From contig DAOUFM010000047.1 of the NCBI GenBank assembly GCA_034429975.1, forward strand, positions 1 to 64,000: a stretch of 64,000 nt of DNA, read 5' to 3'. This document shows, one piece after another, positions 8,079 to 16,477 of the stretch (position 1 is its first letter; every line of letters begins with the position of its first letter). The translations under genes were made by a program, and so were the position numbers. Source of the stretch: UBA6170 sp034429975 (GTDB lineage Bacteria; Chloroflexota; Anaerolineae; Anaerolineales; Anaerolineaceae). The notes below the pieces were generated by a model that worked only from the letters and a program-made list of their open reading frames with translations, did no database searches and was not told where the DNA came from.

Positions 8079-8444
8079 ATGGCAAAGCTGAGTCGTAAAG
8101 AACAACGTTTGCGAAGACACGCTCGAGTGCGCAAGTATGTAAGTGGGAATGCAGACCGCCCGCGGTTGGCAGTCTTTCGCAGTAATGAGGAAATTTACGC
8201 CCAGGTGATTGATGACATTGCCGGCCATACAATGGCTGCAGCGTCCAGTATTGATCACGCATTGCGTGGTCAGGTTGAAGGGAAAACTAAGACCGAAAAA
8301 TCTCGCCTGGTTGGTAAGCTGGTGGCAGAACGCGCGAAAGAAAAAGGTATTACACAAGTTGTTTTCGATCGTGGTGGATTTCGATACATCGGCCGAGTTA
8401 AGGCCCTCGCAGAGGCAGCCCGCGAGGCTGGCTTAGAATTTTAG
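8079..8444 (+). CDS. rplR: 50S ribosomal protein L18
   Basis: 121 residues with an arginine-rich N-terminus and the RPRLAVFRSNEEIYAQVIDD core, ending FDRGGFRYIGRVKALAEAAR as in L18. It binds 5S rRNA together with L5 and L25. Complete. Confidence 0.98.
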   Translation: MAKLSRKEQRLRRHARVRKYVSGNADRPRLAVFRSNEEIYAQVIDDIAGHTMAAASSIDHALRGQVEGKTKTEKSRLVGKLVAERAKEKGITQVVFDRGGFRYIGRVKALAEAAREAGLEF

Positions 8445-8464
8445 GAAAGGAAAGGGCCTGACAA

Positions 8465-8995
8465 ATGGAAAAGAAAGAATTTCTTAATATGGAACAACAA
8501 TATGATGAACGCGTCATTGAAATAGCCCGTGTTGCCAAAGTGGTTAAAGGCGGTCGTCGTTTCCAATTCCGTGTGGCTGTTGTCGCTGGTGATAATAATG
8601 GTCGGGTTGGTCTGGGTGTTGGTAAAGCCAACGCTGTCCCAGATGCAATGCGTAAAGCAACCGAACGAGCCCATAAAAATATGCGCAATATCGCTGTTTA
8701 TAGCACAACAATTCCACATATTGTGAATGGAAAAGAAGCGGGTGCAAGAGTAATGTTAAAACCGGCGTCTCAGGGAACAGGTGTTATCGCTGCAGGTGGT
8801 GTTCGAGCCGTCTTAGAGGCAGCAGGAATTCGTGACATTTTAACAAAATCACTGGGCAGTGCTAATGTGCTCAATGTTGTAAAGGCCACCTTCGACGCTT
8901 TGGATCAATTAAAATCACCTGAAGAAGAAGCCAAACGACGCGGAAAATCTTCTAAAGATTTAATTCCATTCTGGGATCGGAGGAAAAATGCCTAA
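8465..8995 (+). CDS. rpsE: 30S ribosomal protein S5
   Basis: 176 residues. The double-stranded RNA-binding part (ERVIEIARVAKVVKGGRRF-like start, then FRVAVVAGDNNGRVGLGVGK) and the C-terminal SLGSANVLNVVKATFDAL are both present. S5 acts at the mRNA entry site and in decoding accuracy. The first ATG has a purine-rich site; an ATG eight codons later is an alternative. The gene overlaps rpmD by 8 bases. Confidence 0.97.
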   Translation: MEKKEFLNMEQQYDERVIEIARVAKVVKGGRRFQFRVAVVAGDNNGRVGLGVGKANAVPDAMRKATERAHKNMRNIAVYSTTIPHIVNGKEAGARVMLKPASQGTGVIAAGGVRAVLEAAGIRDILTKSLGSANVLNVVKATFDALDQLKSPEEEAKRRGKSSKDLIPFWDRRKNA

Positions 8996-9200
8996 GAATT
9001 CCGAACCAAAGAAAAAAATGTTGCGAATCAAGTTAGTGAAAAGTGCTATAGGTTATTCCGAACGGCATAAAGCAACTGTCCGCGCATTAGGTTTACGAAA
9101 AATGAATCAAACTGTGGTCCAGGAAGATAACCCTACCATTCGTGGTATGTTGTCAAAAGTGAATCATCTGGTGTTAGTTGAAGAGCAGGTGGAAGAATGA
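8988..9200 (+). CDS. rpmD: 50S ribosomal protein L30
   Basis: 70 residues with an N-terminal lysine-rich extension before the L30 core LRIKLVKSAIGYSERHKATV and RALGLRKMNQTVVQEDNP. The Shine-Dalgarno GGAGG lies inside the 3' end of rpsE. Its stop overlaps the rplO start, so the three genes rpsE-rpmD-rplO are coupled. Confidence 0.97.
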   Translation: MPKNSEPKKKMLRIKLVKSAIGYSERHKATVRALGLRKMNQTVVQEDNPTIRGMLSKVNHLVLVEEQVEE

Positions 9201-9649
9201 AATTGAACGATCTTATCCCCAATGAAGGTTCGCGAAAAACTCGTAAACGTGTTGGACGAGGTATTTCTGCGGGCCAGGGAAAGACTGCTGGAAAAGGTAC
9301 AAAAGGACAGAGCTCACGATCCGGAGCTGGTGGAAACCTCTATCGACAGGGTGGCAACCTACCTTTTTACCGCCGTCTTCCGTTTATCCGTGGTGAAGGT
9401 TTTACACCCCCAAATCGTGTTGAATTTAATGAAATCAACCTCAGTCAATTGACGAAATTTGAAGCGAATTCAGAAGTTACTCCTGAAAAATTAGCGGAAT
9501 TGAATTTATTGCATAAAAAAGCGAATCCGGTAGTTGTTTTAGGACGAGGTGAAGTTTCAGTTCCGTTGACTGTTAAAGTTCATCGGGTAACAAAAGCTGC
9601 CCAGGAAAAAATAGAAGCAGCTGGTGGAAAAGTGGAATTAATTGCGTGA
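9197..9649 (+). CDS. rplO: 50S ribosomal protein L15
   Basis: 150 residues starting MKLNDLIPNEGSRKTRKRVG with the glycine-rich extension GRGISAGQGKTAGKGTKGQ typical of L15. It assembles late in the large subunit. It precedes secY by 26 bp with the usual gene order. It ends in TGA. Confidence 0.98.
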   Translation: MKLNDLIPNEGSRKTRKRVGRGISAGQGKTAGKGTKGQSSRSGAGGNLYRQGGNLPFYRRLPFIRGEGFTPPNRVEFNEINLSQLTKFEANSEVTPEKLAELNLLHKKANPVVVLGRGEVSVPLTVKVHRVTKAAQEKIEAAGGKVELIA

Positions 9650-9675
9650 AAGCAATTATTAAAGGAGCTCCATAA

Positions 9676-11031
9676 ATGAAACGATCCGCTTGGCGCTATT
9701 TATTCAAATCTGGAGATATTCGAAAAAAATTACTGATGACCTTACTTCTGATGGTAATTTACCGGCTGGCTGCCAATGTTCCAGTGCCTGGAATTAACCG
9801 TGAGGTAATCGCAGGACTGGTAAGCCAGGGAGGAGCAGCAGGTAATCTATTAGGATTGCTTGATTTATTATCAGGAGGAACGATTTCTAATTTTTCCATT
9901 CTGGCAATGGGAGTTTATCCTTACATTACCTCACAAATTATTCTTCAATTATTGGTTCCGATCATTCCTGCTTTAGAAGCAAAAATGAAAGAAAACCCCC
10001 GTGAAGGTCAACAATGGATGGAACGCTGGACAATGATTTTGACCGTTCCGATGGCTTTACTTTCTGCGGTTGGTCAAATTAATATATTCAATTCAATGGC
10101 CAGACAATTAGGTGGTCAAACAGTATTGACTTTTCAATTTGGCTTTACGGGTGGAAATGCAATCCCAACGTTAACCATTTTACTTAGTATGATGGCTGGA
10201 ACTATGTTTGGAATTTGGCTTGGCCAATTAATTTCTGAATATGGTATCCCAAAACAGGGTTTATCTTTGATCATTTTTGCAGGTATTGTCGCTCAGATTC
10301 CTCGAAGATTGGTGGGTTTATTTGCTGATAAACAGAATGGTTGGTGGCTATTCCTTGTAACCGTCGTAATTCTGGTTTTAACCATATTCGCAATTGTGTA
10401 TGTTCAGCAAGGCCGTCGCAACGTTCCAGTTTTATTCCCAGGAAGAAGAATTGGAAGTCGAATGTCAATGCCAGTACGTAGTAATTTGCCCCTTATGGTC
10501 AACATGGCAGGAATGATCCCGTTAATCTTCGCTCAATCTATCATCGCATTTCCAGCAATTTTAGCTTCATATTTTATGAATAGCAAAACAGCGTGGGTAG
10601 CGAATTTTTCAAGTGGGATTTACAACCTGTTCAATGGTCAGAGCACCGCGTATACCATTATGTTTTTCTTAATGGTGGTGTTATTTACCTTTTTCTACAC
10701 AGATGTTTTATTTGCTCAACAAAACTATGGTGATAACCTCAAAAGACAAGGTGCTCAAATTCCTGGTGTTTTGAGAGGTGCTCCGACACAGAAATATTTG
10801 ACAAAAGTGCAGCGTCGTATTACTTTCCCGGGCGCTTTATTCCTTGGGATTGTTGCGGTGCTACCTTATATTGTCAACTTGTTTCTGCCAACAAGTGTTG
10901 GAGGCGCTAATCTGTTCTTGATTAACTCTGCAGGTTTATTGATTGTGGTAGGTGTCGTCAGAGACACATTTAATATCATTGAAACAGAATTAAAACTCCA
11001 TGGTTATGAAGAAAGTTTGATTAAAGGATAA
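9676..11031 (+). CDS. secY: Protein translocase channel subunit SecY
   Basis: 451 residues, the length of a ten-helix SecY. The protein starts with a basic cytoplasmic end, then hydrophobic helices; YRLAANVPVPGI before the plug region, LGVYPYI-like AMGVYPYITSQIILQL, and the C-terminal FNIIETELKLHGYEESLIKG tail mark the family. SecY forms the membrane channel for secreted and membrane proteins with SecE and SecG and docks SecA or the ribosome. It is located in the spc operon as in most bacteria. Confidence 0.97.
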   Translation: MKRSAWRYLFKSGDIRKKLLMTLLLMVIYRLAANVPVPGINREVIAGLVSQGGAAGNLLGLLDLLSGGTISNFSILAMGVYPYITSQIILQLLVPIIPALEAKMKENPREGQQWMERWTMILTVPMALLSAVGQINIFNSMARQLGGQTVLTFQFGFTGGNAIPTLTILLSMMAGTMFGIWLGQLISEYGIPKQGLSLIIFAGIVAQIPRRLVGLFADKQNGWWLFLVTVVILVLTIFAIVYVQQGRRNVPVLFPGRRIGSRMSMPVRSNLPLMVNMAGMIPLIFAQSIIAFPAILASYFMNSKTAWVANFSSGIYNLFNGQSTAYTIMFFLMVVLFTFFYTDVLFAQQNYGDNLKRQGAQIPGVLRGAPTQKYLTKVQRRITFPGALFLGIVAVLPYIVNLFLPTSVGGANLFLINSAGLLIVVGVVRDTFNIIETELKLHGYEESLIKG

Positions 11032-11047
11032 TTTAAGGATCTATCAC

Positions 11048-11710
11048 ATGGCTACGTATATTGTTTTACTGGGCCCTCCTGGAGCAGGAAAAGGTACTCA
11101 GGCACAAGTTATCTCAAAAACATTAAATCTTGCTCATATTTCTTCCGGGGATATTTTTCGGGAAAACCTTAAAAATGAAACCGAACTGGGGAAATTGGCA
11201 AGAACCTACATGGATCGAGGTGCCTTGGTTCCGGATGATGTGACCATTTCCATGATCCAGGAACGATTAAATCGTCCGGATTGCATTAATGGAGCCTTGT
11301 TGGATGGTTTTCCCAGGACACCTGCGCAAGCAAAGGCGTTGGATGAAATGCTGGAGGAAAGTCATCAAAAAATTGATTGTGTACCTTACATTAACGTTCC
11401 TTCTGATGTGCTGATTGAAAGATTGAGTGGACGATGGACATGCCCTACTTGTGGATTTGTTTATCACGAGAAATTCAATCCTCCTGCTAATCAAGGAATT
11501 TGTGACAAAGATCAGAGTGTGCTTTATCAACGGGTTGATGATAAAGCCGAGACTGTGAAAAAACGGATTGAGGTTTATTGGGAGCAAACGTCTCCATTAA
11601 TTGAGTATTATCAAAAGAAAAACCTTCTTATAGAAGTTGACGGTACTCTTTCGATTGAAGATGTTTCCTCTCAATTACTTCAGGCAATTAAGGAGAGGAT
11701 GAGCGCATAA
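11048..11710 (+). CDS. adk: Adenylate kinase, zinc-binding LID form
   Basis: 220 residues. The P-loop GPPGAGKGTQ is at residues 9-18 and the LDGFPRT motif at about 85-91. The LID domain has C132, C135, C152 and D155, the Cys3-Asp zinc site known from the Bacillus-type long adenylate kinases. The enzyme interconverts ATP plus AMP and two ADP. The gene ends with the overlapping TAATG junction into map. Confidence 0.97.
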   Translation: MATYIVLLGPPGAGKGTQAQVISKTLNLAHISSGDIFRENLKNETELGKLARTYMDRGALVPDDVTISMIQERLNRPDCINGALLDGFPRTPAQAKALDEMLEESHQKIDCVPYINVPSDVLIERLSGRWTCPTCGFVYHEKFNPPANQGICDKDQSVLYQRVDDKAETVKKRIEVYWEQTSPLIEYYQKKNLLIEVDGTLSIEDVSSQLLQAIKERMSA

Positions 11711-12510
11711 TGTCCTGGGATAGACAGATTACGATTAAATCCAAAAACGAATTGGATTTAATGCGTATAGCAGGAAAAATTAATGCAGAGGCACTACAGG
11801 CTGCTGCCGACGTGGCACAACCCGGTGCAACCACTGCAGAATTAAATGCTGCTGCTGAAGCCGTTTTAAAAAAACACGGAGTTTATTCTCCCTTCCTGAA
11901 TTATCCAGGAGCATATCCTTATCCCGCCAGCACAACCATTAGCGTTAATGAAGAACTAGTTCATGGAATTCCAGGAAAAAGAGTATTAAAAGAAGGAGAT
12001 ATTGTTTCAATCGACTGTGGTGCAGTTTATGAAGGATTTGTAGCAGATTCTGCAATTTCTGTTGCCGTGGGGAGAGTGTCCGATATCGCCAAAAAATTGT
12101 TATCTGTAACAGAAGAGTCTTTATACAAAGGGATTGCAAAAATGGTTCCTGGAAACCACGTGGGAGATGTATCCTTTGCAGTTCAATCTTATGTTGAAGA
12201 ACATGGTTTTTTCGTCACCCGGGAATATACTGGTCATGGTGTAGGCAGGGAGATGCACGAAGGACCACAGGTCCCTAACTATGGAATTGCTGGGCGTGGA
12301 ATTTTATTACGGCCTGGCATGACCATCGCTTTGGAACCAATGGTTTTGGTTGGCACACCGGCTACCCGCGTCTTGAAAGATCAATGGACTGTAATTGCAG
12401 CCGATCGTTCTCTCACAGCTCACTTTGAGCATTCAGTGGCAATTACTGAGAATGGTCCTTTGATTCTGACATTGCTAGAGGATGGATCGAGACCTGGACG
12501 AAAAAATTAA
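11710..12510 (+). CDS. map: Methionine aminopeptidase, type I
   Basis: 266 residues. It removes the N-terminal methionine from new proteins. The five metal ligands of the family are visible in their motifs: two aspartates in SIDCGAVYEGFVADSA, the histidine of TGHGVGREMHEGP, the glutamate of MTIALEP and the glutamate of FEHSVAIT. It starts one base into the adk stop. Normally infA follows; here only 55 bp separate map from rpmJ. Confidence 0.97.
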   Translation: MSWDRQITIKSKNELDLMRIAGKINAEALQAAADVAQPGATTAELNAAAEAVLKKHGVYSPFLNYPGAYPYPASTTISVNEELVHGIPGKRVLKEGDIVSIDCGAVYEGFVADSAISVAVGRVSDIAKKLLSVTEESLYKGIAKMVPGNHVGDVSFAVQSYVEEHGFFVTREYTGHGVGREMHEGPQVPNYGIAGRGILLRPGMTIALEPMVLVGTPATRVLKDQWTVIAADRSLTAHFEHSVAITENGPLILTLLEDGSRPGRKN

Positions 12511-12523
12511 GAAGAGGTATAAT
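12495..12523 (+). promoter_or_regulatory. Putative sigma-70-type promoter before rpmJ
   Basis: A perfect -10 TATAAT at 12518-12523 is preceded at 17 bp by TGGACG (12495-12500), a 4 of 6 match to TTGACA that lies inside the end of map. It would start a transcript of rpmJ, rpsM, rpsK, rpsD, rpoA and rplQ with about 35 bases of leader. The call rests on sequence match alone. Confidence 0.55.
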
Positions 12524-12565
12524 TCCTGCTTTGTCTGGAATTAAGCGAGTTATTGAGGAGTTGTG

Positions 12566-12679
12566 ATGAGAGTATCACCATCGATTAAAAAAAGATGCAC
12601 AAAGTGCAAAATTGTTAAGAGACACGGCAGATTAATTGTAATCTGCGAAAACCCAAAGCATAAACAGCGACAGGGCTAA
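12566..12679 (+). CDS. rpmJ: 50S ribosomal protein L36, zinc-binding form
   Basis: A 37-residue gene, below the size of easily called ORFs. It reads MRVSPSIKKRCTKCKIVKRH and ends CENPKHKQRQG, the standard L36 sequence. C11, C14, C27 and H32 form the zinc site of the C+ type. GAGGAG at 12556-12561 is the ribosome-binding site. It stands directly between map and rpsM, where infA would usually precede it. Confidence 0.97.
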   Translation: MRVSPSIKKRCTKCKIVKRHGRLIVICENPKHKQRQG

Positions 12680-12687
12680 GAGGACTT

Positions 12688-13077
12688 ATGGCGAGAATTG
12701 AAGGTGTAGATTTACCGCGCAATAAGCGCATTGAAGTTGCATTGACCTATATTTATGGTGTTGGACCAACTCGTGCTAAAGAGATTTTAGCATCAACGAG
12801 AGTAAATCCGGATACTCGTGTGCGTGACCTCACAGACGATGACGAAAATTTGTTGCGTGAATTTATCGCAAAAAATTACGTTGTTGAGGGTGATTTACGC
12901 CGTGCAGTCCAGATGAATATTAAAAGGTTAGTGGAAATTGGCTGTTATCGTGGTTTACGTCACAGACGTAGTTTGCCAGTTCGTGGACAACACACACGCA
13001 CCAACGCAAGAACCCGTAAAGGACCAAAGCGTACAGTAGCGGGTCGTGGTCGACGAAGAGGCGCAACGAAGAAATAA
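12688..13077 (+). CDS. rpsM: 30S ribosomal protein S13
   Basis: 129 residues with the MARIEGVDLPRNKRIEVALT start, the helix-two-turn-helix part, and the C-terminal basic tail RGQHTRTNARTRKGPKRTVA that reaches toward the P-site tRNA. It has eight bases between it and rpmJ, and a 118-bp structured gap after it. Confidence 0.98.
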   Translation: MARIEGVDLPRNKRIEVALTYIYGVGPTRAKEILASTRVNPDTRVRDLTDDDENLLREFIAKNYVVEGDLRRAVQMNIKRLVEIGCYRGLRHRRSLPVRGQHTRTNARTRKGPKRTVAGRGRRRGATKK

Positions 13078-13093
13078 TCCAGTTTGATTGAAT

Positions 13094-13182
13094 GATTGGG
13101 AAAGGTATGACCCCCTCTTGAATACCGCGGCAACCCAATTAGCGATTGAACAGGTTATTGTGTTGAGAACTAAAAAAAGAGG
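13094..13182 (+). promoter_or_regulatory. Candidate pseudoknot leader between rpsM and rpsK
   Basis: In the 118-bp gap, ATTGGG (13095-13100) can pair with CCCAAT (13134-13139), and inside it GGTAT (13104-13108) with ATACC (13122-13126). The hairpin loop holds CCTCTT (13114-13119), complementary to AAGAGG at 13177-13182, which lies 13 bases before the rpsK start codon. This would be an H-type pseudoknot reaching the translation-start region, as in the S4-regulated alpha-operon leader of Escherichia coli, although here it precedes rpsK and not rpsM. Function is inferred. Confidence 0.4.
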
Positions 13183-13195
13183 TTAGCGAGGAAAA

Positions 13196-13600
13196 ATGGC
13201 TCAAAATGTACGTACAGCTAGGCGCGCAACTACGGCTAGAAAAGTAAAGCGACAATTAGCGATCGCAGAAGTGCATATATTTGCTTCATTCAACAATACA
13301 ATTGTGACAGTCTCTGATTTACAGGGAAACACAGTATGTTGGGCGAGCTCAGGATCTGCGGGATTTAAGGGTTCTCGGAAAAGCACCCCTTTTGCTGCTC
13401 GATTAGCGGCTGAACAAGCTTTAAAATCAGCACAACAAATGGGAGTACAGGAAGTGGATTTGATTATCAAAGGTCCTGGCCCTGGTCGTGAATCCGCTAT
13501 CCGTGCTATTCAAGGCATGGGGATTAAAGTACGCTCAATTGCTGATATTACACCGGTACCCCATAATGGTTGCCGGCCACCAAAGAAACGCCGCGTTTAA
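13196..13600 (+). CDS. rpsK: 30S ribosomal protein S11
   Basis: 134 residues with the S11 core HIFASFNNTIVTVSDLQGN, the LIIKGPGPGRESAIRAI segment and the C-terminal TPVPHNGCRPPKKRRV. S11 forms part of the platform near the mRNA exit. The immediate ribosome-binding site is GAGG at 13188-13191. The first 20 residues are a basic extension. Confidence 0.98.
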   Translation: MAQNVRTARRATTARKVKRQLAIAEVHIFASFNNTIVTVSDLQGNTVCWASSGSAGFKGSRKSTPFAARLAAEQALKSAQQMGVQEVDLIIKGPGPGRESAIRAIQGMGIKVRSIADITPVPHNGCRPPKKRRV

Positions 13601-13621
13601 TAAAATTAAGAGAGGGTAGTT

Positions 13622-14260
13622 ATGGCAAGATATACTGGTCCGGCTTGTAAATTATGCCGGCGTGAAGGAGAAAAACTTTTCCTGAAGGGCGCACGATGTT
13701 ATAGCCCAAAATGTGCATTAGAAAAACGTCCGTATGCCCCTGGTTTGCATGGCAAATCTCAATCGGCTCGTTCTGAAAGAGGTTCTGACTATTCACGCCA
13801 GTTGCGAGCAAAACAACGTGCTCGGCGGACATATGGTGTTCTGGAACGTCAATTCCGACGTTATTATTCAGACGCCCAAAAGAAGCGTGGTTTAACGGGT
13901 TTGAATTTACTTCAAATGCTCGAGCTACGCCTCGATAATGTAGTCTTTCGGATGGGTCTGGCTGACAGTCGAAACCAGGCACGTCAATTGGTTAATCATG
14001 GTCATTTCACCGTCAATGGCGGTAAGGCTGACATTCCATCCATGATCTTAAAGGTCGGTGATGTGGTTACCTTACAGGAAGAATCATCTAAACTGAAATT
14101 CTTCAAAGAAATGGCTGATATCGCTGGTAAACGAGCTTCATCGTTATGGCTTGATCGTGACTTAGGAAAGATGAGTGGAAAGATCACCCGCTTCCCTGAA
14201 CGAGCTGAAATTGATGGCAGCCTTGATGAACAGTTAATTGTTGAGTATTACTCACGATAA
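13622..14260 (+). CDS. rpsD: 30S ribosomal protein S4, zinc-binding form
   Basis: 212 residues. The N-terminus carries C9, C12, C26 and C31, the zinc-binding arrangement of C+ type S4. The S4 RNA-binding domain is at about residues 97-160 (LDNVVFRMGLADSRNQARQL then NHGHFTVNG). S4 is a primary 16S-binding assembly protein and the classic repressor of the alpha operon, so it is the natural candidate ligand for the structure before rpsK. Confidence 0.97.
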   Translation: MARYTGPACKLCRREGEKLFLKGARCYSPKCALEKRPYAPGLHGKSQSARSERGSDYSRQLRAKQRARRTYGVLERQFRRYYSDAQKKRGLTGLNLLQMLELRLDNVVFRMGLADSRNQARQLVNHGHFTVNGGKADIPSMILKVGDVVTLQEESSKLKFFKEMADIAGKRASSLWLDRDLGKMSGKITRFPERAEIDGSLDEQLIVEYYSR

Positions 14261-14309
14261 TGAGATTTTTAAGCATGAGTTCACTGAGTTATCTGGAAAG
14301 GGGTGGAAC

Positions 14310-15284
14310 GTGTGTGCCTTAAGTAGTATGGTAACGCCAAAAGTAGAACGAGAAGCCGAAGCGAGAAATTACGGTAAATTTATCATTAGCCCCCTCGAGA
14401 GAGGATACGGAGTTACTCTTGGTAATACAATTCGCCGGGTTTTACTTTCTTCGCTGGATGGAGCTGCAGTTACATCATTACGGATTTCGGATGTTTTACA
14501 TGAGTTTAGTGATATTCCTGGAGTTCGGGAAGATGTAATTCAGGTAATGCTGCAAGTTAAACAATTACATCTGATCTTACATGATGCTGATTCTGCAAAC
14601 TTGCACCTTGAAGTAAGGGGCGAGGGTGTGGTAACCGCTGCAGATGTTCAGGCGCCAGCCGAAGTTGAAATCGTTAATCCCGAGTTGTATCTATTTACCG
14701 TAGACGATAATCAAACTCGTTTAGATATTGATTTTACGGTTGAGCGTGGACGAGGTTATTCTCCTGCATCAGATCGCAGCGGCAGATTGCCTATTGGTGA
14801 ATTGCCAGTAGATGCAATTTATAGCCCGGTTCGCCGTGTAAATTTTGAAGTTGGCTCAGCCCGCGTGGGTCAGAGCACCAATTTTGATCGTTTAGAGTTA
14901 GAAATCTGGACAGATGGAACGATTGAACCCGAAAGAGCTTTAGGAGAAGCGTCCAAGGTACTAATTGATCATTTGCGCCTTATTTCTGGTATTTCTGAAG
15001 AAACATTTGTTGTAAAAAGTGAACAGGAGCCATCTGGTGGCAATCGCTTGACCAGTGAAGCTGCTGAAACGCCTATCGAGAATCTGGATTTATCTGTGCG
15101 TGTATTTAATTCTTTGAAACGCACCGGCGTAACGACAGTAAGTGACGTTCTTGACTTATTGGATAAGGGCGAAGAAGCCGTCATGTCCATTAGAAATTTC
15201 GGTGAGAAGAGTCTGGATGAATTACGCCAAAAGATGCTTGAAAAGGGTTTTTTACAACAAGATGAAGAAGATGAGACGGAGTAA
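14310..15284 (+). CDS. rpoA: DNA-directed RNA polymerase subunit alpha
   Basis: About 324 residues. The N-terminal dimerisation domain has FIISPLERGYGVTLGNTIRR; the C-terminal domain, which binds UP elements and activators, has LDLSVRVFNSLKRTGV and SIRNFGEKSLDELRQKM. The reading frame is open from an ATG at 14238 inside rpsD, but the first 24 residues from there do not resemble alpha. I prefer GTG at 14310, with GGAAAGGGGTGG just before it; ATG at 14328 is the other candidate. Confidence 0.95.
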   Translation: MCALSSMVTPKVEREAEARNYGKFIISPLERGYGVTLGNTIRRVLLSSLDGAAVTSLRISDVLHEFSDIPGVREDVIQVMLQVKQLHLILHDADSANLHLEVRGEGVVTAADVQAPAEVEIVNPELYLFTVDDNQTRLDIDFTVERGRGYSPASDRSGRLPIGELPVDAIYSPVRRVNFEVGSARVGQSTNFDRLELEIWTDGTIEPERALGEASKVLIDHLRLISGISEETFVVKSEQEPSGGNRLTSEAAETPIENLDLSVRVFNSLKRTGVTTVSDVLDLLDKGEEAVMSIRNFGEKSLDELRQKMLEKGFLQQDEEDETE

Positions 15285-15290
15285 ATTACA

Positions 15291-15671
15291 ATGCGTCATC
15301 GTGTAGCAGGTTACAAACTTGGCCGGAGCACCGGTCATCGAAAAGGACTTCGCCGAACTATGATTCGACAGCTTTTTGATCATGAGAGAATCCAAACTAC
15401 TCGTGCCAAAGCTGCATCTATTCGTGGTGAAGCTGAACGTCTGATTACTGTAGCGCGCAATAGTGCTGAAGGAAGTGACATCGAAAAAGTCAATGCCCGA
15501 CGTTTAGTTGCTTCGCGCCTTGGGAATGATCCCGAAATTGTTAAGAAATTATTTGATGATATTGCACCGCGCTTCAACAACCGGAAAGGCGGTTATACCC
15601 GCGTCTTAAAACTGGGTCCCCGATTGGGTGATGCCGCTGAAATGGTTTTATTGGAGTTGGTGGAAGAGTAA
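15291..15671 (+). CDS. rplQ: 50S ribosomal protein L17
   Basis: 126 residues starting MRHRVAGYKLGRSTGHRKGL with the L17 signature and containing IQTTRAKAASIRGEAERLIT. The C-terminus GGYTRVLKLGPRLGDAAEM is family-typical. It lies six bases after rpoA, closing the alpha-operon order. Confidence 0.98.
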   Translation: MRHRVAGYKLGRSTGHRKGLRRTMIRQLFDHERIQTTRAKAASIRGEAERLITVARNSAEGSDIEKVNARRLVASRLGNDPEIVKKLFDDIAPRFNNRKGGYTRVLKLGPRLGDAAEMVLLELVEE

Positions 15672-15694
15672 TTCCTCCGGAGTTTCCGGAAGAA

Positions 15695-16432
15695 ATGGCA
15701 CGTTACCAAGTAAACATAGCTTATGATGGGTCCGAATTCTCTGGTTTTCAACGCCAGGGAAAAACCCGGACTGTTCAGTTGGAAATTGAAAATGCCTTAA
15801 AACAAATTGGATGGCAAGGACAATCCATATTGGCAGCCGGTAGAACGGACGCTGGAGTTCACGCCTCAGGACAGGTAGTTGCTTTTGATCTCGATTGGAA
15901 TCACAGCGAAGATGCTTTACAGAAAGCAATCAATGCTAATCTACCAGAGGATATTGTAGTAAATGCGGTAAAGGTGGCAAACGAGTTTTTCCACCCCCGT
16001 TATGAAGCGATTTACCGTTGCTATCATTACCACATCTACTCCCATCCCAACCGCGATCCTTTACGAGATCGTTATGCCTGGCGAATATGGCCTCCAGTTT
16101 CAGTTGAGAACCTGCAAAATTCTGCAAAAGAATTGATCGGAACACATGATTTCTCCGCGTTTGGTTTACCACCTAAAAAAGATGGAAATACAATCCGAAC
16201 GGTTTTTAGAGCTGAATGGGATCGTGAACAGGATACTTTTATTTTTCAAATTGAAGCAAATGCTTTTTTGTTTCATATGATCCGAAAAATTGTTTTTTTG
16301 CAGGTGAAAATTGCGCAAGGCTTTTGGACAATCGATCAATTACGAGATGGAATAATCCATCAAAAAGATCAATTACCAGGCCTGGCAAAACCTAATGGGC
16401 TAATACTGGTAAAGGTTCAATATCAAAAGTAA
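15695..16432 (+). CDS. truA: tRNA pseudouridine(38-40) synthase TruA
   Basis: 245 residues. It isomerises uridines 38-40 in the anticodon arm. The catalytic aspartate lies in AAGRTDAGVHASGQV at about residue 52. Other family marks are NIAYDGSEFSGFQRQ at the N-terminus and FLFHMIRKIV near the C-terminus. It sits between rplQ and rplM, a common location in Gram-positive-like and Chloroflexi gene orders. Confidence 0.96.
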   Translation: MARYQVNIAYDGSEFSGFQRQGKTRTVQLEIENALKQIGWQGQSILAAGRTDAGVHASGQVVAFDLDWNHSEDALQKAINANLPEDIVVNAVKVANEFFHPRYEAIYRCYHYHIYSHPNRDPLRDRYAWRIWPPVSVENLQNSAKELIGTHDFSAFGLPPKKDGNTIRTVFRAEWDREQDTFIFQIEANAFLFHMIRKIVFLQVKIAQGFWTIDQLRDGIIHQKDQLPGLAKPNGLILVKVQYQK

Positions 16433-16477
16433 ATTGTTAAATTTTGAAATAGGATAAGTTTTTAGAGAAGAGAAAGG

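Noticed and set aside
14238..14309. Longer rpoA start inside rpsD
   Set aside because: The frame is open, but these 24 residues do not resemble alpha subunits, and a better Shine-Dalgarno stands before GTG 14310.
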